Of a DNA stretch of 59,257 nt, positions 53,922-59,257 are shown piece by piece. The first letter of the stretch is position 1; the number at the start of each line of letters is the position of its first letter. The stretch comes from Obelidium mucronatum. Its lineage: Eukaryota; Chytridiomycota; Chytridiomycetes; Chytridiales; Chytriomycetaceae. A model generated the notes under the pieces. It did no database searches. It saw only the letters and a program-made list of their open reading frames with translations, and was not told where the DNA came from. The position numbers were made by a program, and so were the translations under genes. The stretch lies in contig JAIVFH010000167.1 of the NCBI GenBank assembly GCA_025765595.1, forward strand, positions 1-59,257, given 5' to 3'.

Positions 53922-54169
53922 GATTTCGGATGTAATGAGTTGGTAAAAATAGTTGTCTTTTGGTTCTAGAACATTTTCGCTCAACTGAAAAGATTTTTAC
54001 TCCCAATCATACTATTTATTGTCATTGGAAAATAAAAAAATAGAAAGTCATTTCAAAAAGTCATTTAGGGGTTTGGGTGGGTTGGGAAAAAAAAAATCTA
54101 ATTGATCAGAACTTGTGAACAAAAAAACGCGATTGCTTTTACAATTTTCCGCAAAAAAAAACATAAACG

Positions 54170-56155
54170 ATGAGCTCCACTAGTGAAGAAAGCGATGCTA
54201 TCGACCGGTGCGAGATTGTTCCAAGCGTTGCGAGCTTTCCAGACAGTGTTCCGTTTGGATCGGTTCCTCACTATGCGTTCACTTATCCAAACTATCCGCA
54301 TCAAATCTTCTACCCTCCGTATCTAACATCCGCGGTCTATCAGCCGCACGCGCATCATCACCACCATCAGCAACAGTTAGTCCATCAAGCCACCGTTCAG
54401 TGCATTCAAGGTGGCGGCGGGCCAGCTTCCTACCAAACCAATACAAGCACACTTCTTCTTGCAACAAGCCAAGAGGAAGCCCAATCGCCTATTTCGCCAC
54501 CAAATATCAACCATTCTACTACTGCAACTCTCAGCAACCGCGCCGCACGAGTTCCCCAATTAAGAATGTGCCGAATCGACGATCGTTCCAATCGCGTTGT
54601 CTGTGTTGGAAACTTGCCACTAACCGCGGACGATCGGTCCTTGAGAACCTACTTTTTGTCGATTGGTGGATTTGCGATTACGGTGACTATATTTTTTTTC
54701 CTCCTTCAAGAAAATTCAATCATTGTTTTTTTTTTTTGAGTCACTAAAAATTTTTCTTACCCACTCTCTCACACACAAAAAAAAGGCCCTTAACCACATC
54801 AAATCAAATCAAACCGCCTTCATTCAACTTGAATCAAGTCAAAACGTGCCCGAGTTTATTCGCATTTTCAACGGCTCCTTCTTGCTTGGTTGTCAATTGC
54901 AATGTTGGCCAGGAAAGCCACAGCCACCGCGAAGAAGCGATACAAACAGTCATATCAAGAGTGTTCGCCATTTCCAACCTTTCAATGCCGTTCACCAAGA
55001 GCCACAGCAGCAGCAGCAACAAAATGAACTTGAACAGCAACAGCACCAACAGCAGCAAATTCAACACCAGCAGGCACTCGTCAACGCTGTTCAAGCACCT
55101 TACAACCCCCTCTCCTCCATGGTGACAACCACACACCCTCCCCCCTTTACATTCCCCCAATATCCAGGCTACTACACCAATTTCAACAATAATAACACCA
55201 ACACCTACCACCACCACCAACAACCCCAATTCCAACAACAAAATCAAAATCAATACAATCAACAATACCACCACCTCCACCATCAAAACACTGCACCATC
55301 AACACAAAACCGCTACTTTATCATGAAATCCTTTTCCCAAGCAGACATCCAAATCTCCCAGTCACACAACATTTGGAGCACAAACGTCAAAAACGAAGCT
55401 AAATTAAACAAGGCCTTCAGAAGTCTGCACCAGCACCGCGAACACCACCATAACCAACAACAACCATCAGCCATCAACCCAGCGGCGGCCGCAGCTGCAG
55501 CAGTTCCAGGAAATGTGTTTTTGATCTTTAGCGTTAATGGAAGCGGAGGCGTCGCTGGCGTCGCGTTAATGACAAACGTGTTTGAAAACAACCGCGACGA
55601 CGGGTGGTCGTCACGCCGGTTGCAAGTCGTGGTTGAAGAATCATTTGCTCCCGCTACTGAAAGTGTTGATAGCAATCAAAATGACAATAGAGCGACTCTG
55701 GAAGCTGGACTTTGTGACGAATCCGCCGCACAGAGTAGTCTCGAGCTTGAAGAACGGAATTTGGAAGATGGGGAGGAATCTGCGCCAGACAACAAGCTTT
55801 GGGATAATCCTTTTCCCGTCAAGTGGATTATGCGGTAAGTTTGCCCCTTTTTCATTTTTCCCTTTTATGCTGGCAACAGAGTTTTTTTTTTAACGGCGAC
55901 TCTGCAGCCATTTCGTTCCATTTCGATCCTTTGATGTAAGCGCAGCTACATGGCACTTTTCCGTTTGTTAGTAGCACATAATAACACTTCAGCTTTTATT
56001 ATAGCACTTGGTAAACCCCTGGAATGACAACAAACCCGTTCGCATGTCTCGAAACGCAACTGAAGTAAGAAATTGAATCATGAATCAAAAGCTGATATTT
56101 TTTCAAGTTGGAACCAGCTGTCGGGGAAGAATTGATCAAGATTTTGGCGCACTGA
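54170..56155 (+). CDS. RRM- and YTH-domain RNA-binding protein (m6A reader type)
   Basis: Exon 1 (from 54170) has a His/Gln-rich stretch and the RRM start NRVVCVGNLPLTADDRSLRT. An intron (about 54683-54785) joins GGFAIT to ALNHIKSNQTAFIQLES, the RNP1 strand. A poly-Gln/Asn region follows. The YTH domain begins RYFIMKSFSQADIQISQSHN, with IWSTN giving the first cage Trp, then GNVFLIFSVNGSGGVAGVAL, FPVKWIM, and PFRSFDHLVNPWNDNKPVRM. It ends LEPAVGEELIKILAH at 56155. Small exons were found at 55910-55936 and 56005-56063. Phase is consistent throughout. YTH proteins bind m6A in RNA. An insert of about 60 acidic residues lies before FPVKW. Tail-to-tail with glycogen phosphorylase. Confidence 0.85.
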
Positions 56156-56332
56156 AACGAAGCATTACAAAAGAACAAAGCAAAACGAAAACAGAACATT
56201 TATTTCGCGTAAAAATAAAGATTTTATTTGATATACACGGGATTCAGGAAAATAACAGTAATTCAGCAGCACAATGCCCCAATCAAGATGACATCGAAAG
56301 TAAATTAAGTACAAAGGATTACATTAGAGCAC

Positions 56333-59075
56333 CTATTCCTTAGGAACAGTGACTGGCTTGATGTGCCAAATATTCTGAGCGTAGTCTTGAATTGATCTGT
56401 TGTCATAATTATTAGTTCAGCAAAAGAAGAAAGATTGACAAGAAGCTTACCTATCACTACTGAATTTACCCATGCTGGCTGCCGCATTAATAGAGCGTTT
56501 GGCCCAAGCGGCCTTGTCCTTGTACGCAGTGTCAATGGTAGCGAGAGTCTCAAGATCTGAAGTCAAGAAAGAGATTCAGTGAAGTTCCGAAAGCAATCGG
56601 AACAAAACCTCTTACAGGCTTGGAAGTCCTTGCTGATGATGTAGAAGTCGTGGCCAAAGGTCAAAGTGGCTGCATACACACATGAAAAATCAGACCAATA
56701 ATATCGAAACAAGCCGAAGCTACTCACAAATCAATGGTTCAAAGATGGATGGCTCTCCGAACTCTCCGTGCTGAATGGCCTTCACAACAAGATCAAGGGC
56801 TGGGTCCAAAACAGTTGGACGGTATCTGAGTAAAGTTCATGGTTAAAGTGGTGTTTAAACTAAAACCAACAACGAACCTTTGAGCGTGACGGACATCTTC
56901 CACATCTGGAGTAAGAGTTCCAAACAACCAAATGTTTTCTTCTCCGACCTCTTCTCCGATTTCAATGTTGGCACCGTCAACGGTACCGATAATCAATCCA
57001 CCGTTCAACACAAACTTCATGTTGGAAGTTCCGGAAGCCTCAGTTCCGGCCGTAGAGATGTGCTGCGAGATATCACTTGCGGGAATAATAATTTCTAACA
57101 GAACAACGTTAGCCAACAATTACACCGAAACAAGAACCACCAACCAGCAAGAGAAACGTTGTAATTCGGAATGAAAACCAGCTTCAAGTACTCCGACGTT
57201 TGAGGGTCCTCGTTGAGAACAGTAGCGGCATTATTGATGAGCTTAATAATAAGCTTGGCAATGTAGTATCCTGGAGCCGACTTTCCAGCAAAGATCACAA
57301 CCTTCTTCACTTGCTTCGAAAGCTCCTCTTTTGACATTTCCTTCAATTTCTTGTAACGGTGAATGACTCCAAGGATGTTCATGAACTGACGCTTATATTC
57401 ATGAAAACGTTTGCACTGAATGTCAAACAAGGCATCTGGGGATACGTCGACACCACAATGGATTTGAATGTGTTGGGCGAGACGGACTTTGTTTCTGTAC
57501 TTGATTTCCATCCATTGCTTTTGGAAGGCTGGGTCAGTGGAGAGCTTCTTCAACTTTTGCAATTCGCCGAGGTTCTAAATGGAAGGTTCAACTGGAGTTC
57601 CTTTTGGTAATCATCGAATGACAAACCTTCAAGAAGTCGTCATTGCCAAGCTTTTGAACAATCAACTCAGACAAGCGTGGGTTTGCTTGGTGAAGCCATC
57701 TTCTTGGAGTGACACCGTTGGTAACATTGGTAAATCTGGCCTCTCCAAAGTACTCGACGAAGTCTTGGAATAGCATTGATTTCACAAGCTCAGAGTGCAA
57801 AGCTAAAAATGGACGCATGATTGTATTAAATTCATGAATAGCAACGAGCGCTGTCGACACGACATACCTGCAACTCCGTTAACAGTATGAGAACCGACAA
57901 CAGCCAAGAAAGCCATACGAATGAATTGCGGTTGCCCTTCTTCGACAATAGACATACGACGCAAACTGTAAAATTGTTGAGTTGACATTTTGCGTTTTCT
58001 TCACACTACTGACCGTTCTCTGTCTCCAGGGAACACACGTTCAACCTTTTGGAGGAAGAACAAGTTGATGTCGAAGATAATCATCATCAGACGTGGCAAG
58101 AGATCTTGCATGAGTGGCACAGCCCACTTCTCGAGCGCTCTGGAAAATCAAGTTAGAAATGAGCCAACCATCTCCCTCTCACTTACTCTGGCAAAACAGT
58201 GTGATTGGTGAAGGAGTATGTCTTGGTAACAATATCTAAATGATTTTGGTGAGATATAACGCAAAGAACGATCAGAATTGAAACTCATACCCCATGCTTC
58301 GTCCCAGAGAAGACCTTCCTCGTCGACAAGGATACGTTGTAGTTCAGCGATACCCAGAGTTGGGTGTGTGTCGTTCAACTGAATAGAAACCTGATTGGGG
58401 GAACTGGTTCCAGGCCAAGTTTGACTTTTTGAAACGACGGATAACATCTAAAAGACTGTTAAAACCCCGGCAAGATGGCGAAAAGGAGGATATACCTTGC
58501 AAAGTAGCCGAGACAAAGAAGTACTGCTGCTTAAGACGAAGAGTTTTACCAACCATGTGGTTATCGTTGGGGTACAAAACGGCGGTAATGTTTTCAGCAG
58601 CCTTTTGCTCCTCAACAGACTTGTCGTAGTTTCCGTCGTTGAATGATGCAAAGTCAAACTCCTTTGTAGGCTTGGAGCTCCAGAGACGAATGTTGATGCA
58701 GTTCTTTGTTTCGAAACCAGGGATTGGATTGTCGTAGGCAATAGCCAAGACTTTTTCGCCGCCCTGTCAAAAGAGACAAGGTTATGTTGATGCTTAATTA
58801 TTCAATGGACAAGGACAAACCTCCCAAACGTATCGGGCACGACCAGATGCATCGGTAATCTTGTTTACGTGACCTCTGAAACGAATTTCGTAGCAGACAT
58901 CAAGTCTTTCAATTTCCCATGGGTTTCCAAAGTTGAGCCAGTAGTCGGGAAACTCTGTTTGGTAAACCGTCCATGATTCTTTGCTGAAAGATGCCGTATT
59001 GGTATCGGATACCATAACCCCAAGCAGGGTAATCCAATGTAGCCATGGAGTCCATGAAGCAGGCAGCAAGTCGTC
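56333..59075 (-). CDS. GPH1: Glycogen phosphorylase (5' end outside the window)
   Basis: Glycosyltransferase family 35. The first exon in the window starts [20 protein letters not shown] plus YGIRYQYG, about residue 125 of the usual 840. Then come [55 protein letters not shown] and [10 protein letters not shown]. The PLP region [20 protein letters not shown] holds the Schiff-base Lys. The C-terminus is [16 protein letters not shown]. At least nine short introns. It releases glucose-1-phosphate from glycogen in the cytosol. Two one-base frameshifts, both in homopolymers (near 58965, TTT before YQTEF, and near 58399, C5 before NQVSIQL), hit strictly conserved sequence, so sequencing error is the likelier cause. 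Confidence 0.93.
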
Positions 59076-59125
59076 CTATTTTTTTGGTTGGTAGTATGAG
59101 GTTGGGTTGAGTAACAAAAATCATG

Positions 59126-59257
59126 AATATTGACGCCTTCGGCGTCTTTTTTCTCACGCCTTCGGCGTGCTTTTTCTCACGCCTACGGCGTTGAATTCGC
59201 GCCTTCGGCGCACAAACGAAATTTTTTCACGCCTTCGGCGTCTTTTTTGACATAAAC
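59126..59257. repeat. Cluster of ACGCCGAAGGCGT palindromes in an intron
   Basis: Five near-perfect palindromes ACGCC-TTC-GGCGT (one with TAC in the loop, one GCGCC-TTC-GGCGC) lie within about 115 bp. They are separated by T-rich or A-rich spacers such as TTTTTTCTC. They fall upstream of the 3' splice site at 59076, so inside an intron of the glycogen phosphorylase gene. Each could form a 5-bp stem with a 3-base loop. Confidence 0.8.

Noticed and set aside
54834..55675. Minus-strand leucine/valine-rich frames that look like membrane proteins
   Set aside because: They are the complement of poly-Gln/Asn/His codons of the RRM-YTH gene, which read as hydrophobic residues.

Overview
The window looks like nuclear DNA of a fungus, probably an early-diverging (Mucoromycota-like) lineage. 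Genes carry short GT-AG introns (about 43-75 bp). The SSU72 phosphatase, the RRM+YTH RNA-binding protein, the tandem-CRIB protein and the small secreted cysteine-rich proteins all have a fungal look, and the transposon content (CxC/KDZ-type transposase with dioxygenase cargo) is typical of fungi. No RNA gene or CRISPR array was found. The species assignment is inference only.

Layout. (1) 1-9.8 kb: a decayed minus-strand Ty1/copia element (LTRs near 1081-1350 and 9523-9805, a primer-binding site, and PR, INT, RT and RNase H remnants). It is split by a 3.75-kb TIR element with a perfect 8-bp target duplication (4989-8736). That element itself contains a 2.5-kb internally deleted KDZ-like transposon (5785-8286). 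(2) 9.49-36.08 kb: three head-to-tail copies of an 8.83-8.89 kb unit. Each copy holds a copia LTR plus primer-binding site, unrecognised gene remnants, an unusual retroelement and a divergent dioxygenase gene pair. The retroelement fuses an APE1-like endonuclease (EEP) in one reading frame to a Ty3-like reverse transcriptase, followed by RNase H. One dioxygenase gene is a 2OG-Fe(II)/TET-JBP-like fold and the other is JmjC-like. Each copy ends in half of a palindrome-rich miniature TIR element. (3) 36.2-38.6 kb: the 3' end of the JmjC gene and a CxC5/CxC6-type (KDZ-associated) transposase. With copy 3 of the array this makes one transposon: TIR, 2OG gene (-), JmjC gene (+), transposase (+). (4) 38.7-40.8 kb: repeat-rich sequence without a recognised gene. 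(5) 40.86-59.08 kb: gene-dense host DNA, in order F-box/LRR protein, SH3BGRL-like thioredoxin-fold protein, EMC5, PCC1, ABCD4-like ABC transporter, cytochrome P450, SSU72, a small repeat-motif protein, two small secreted proteins, KAE1, a TMEM135-like protein, a tandem-CRIB protein, an RRM-YTH protein and glycogen phosphorylase (5' end outside the window).

How they fit together. The host genes are mostly housekeeping: PCC1 and KAE1 belong to the same KEOPS/EKC tRNA-modification complex, and SSU72 and the YTH protein act in mRNA 3'-end and m6A biology. The left two thirds is a nest of transposons whose order of insertion can be read from target duplications. Many single-base frameshifts fall in homopolymers, some in well conserved genes, so pseudogene calls here should be treated with care.
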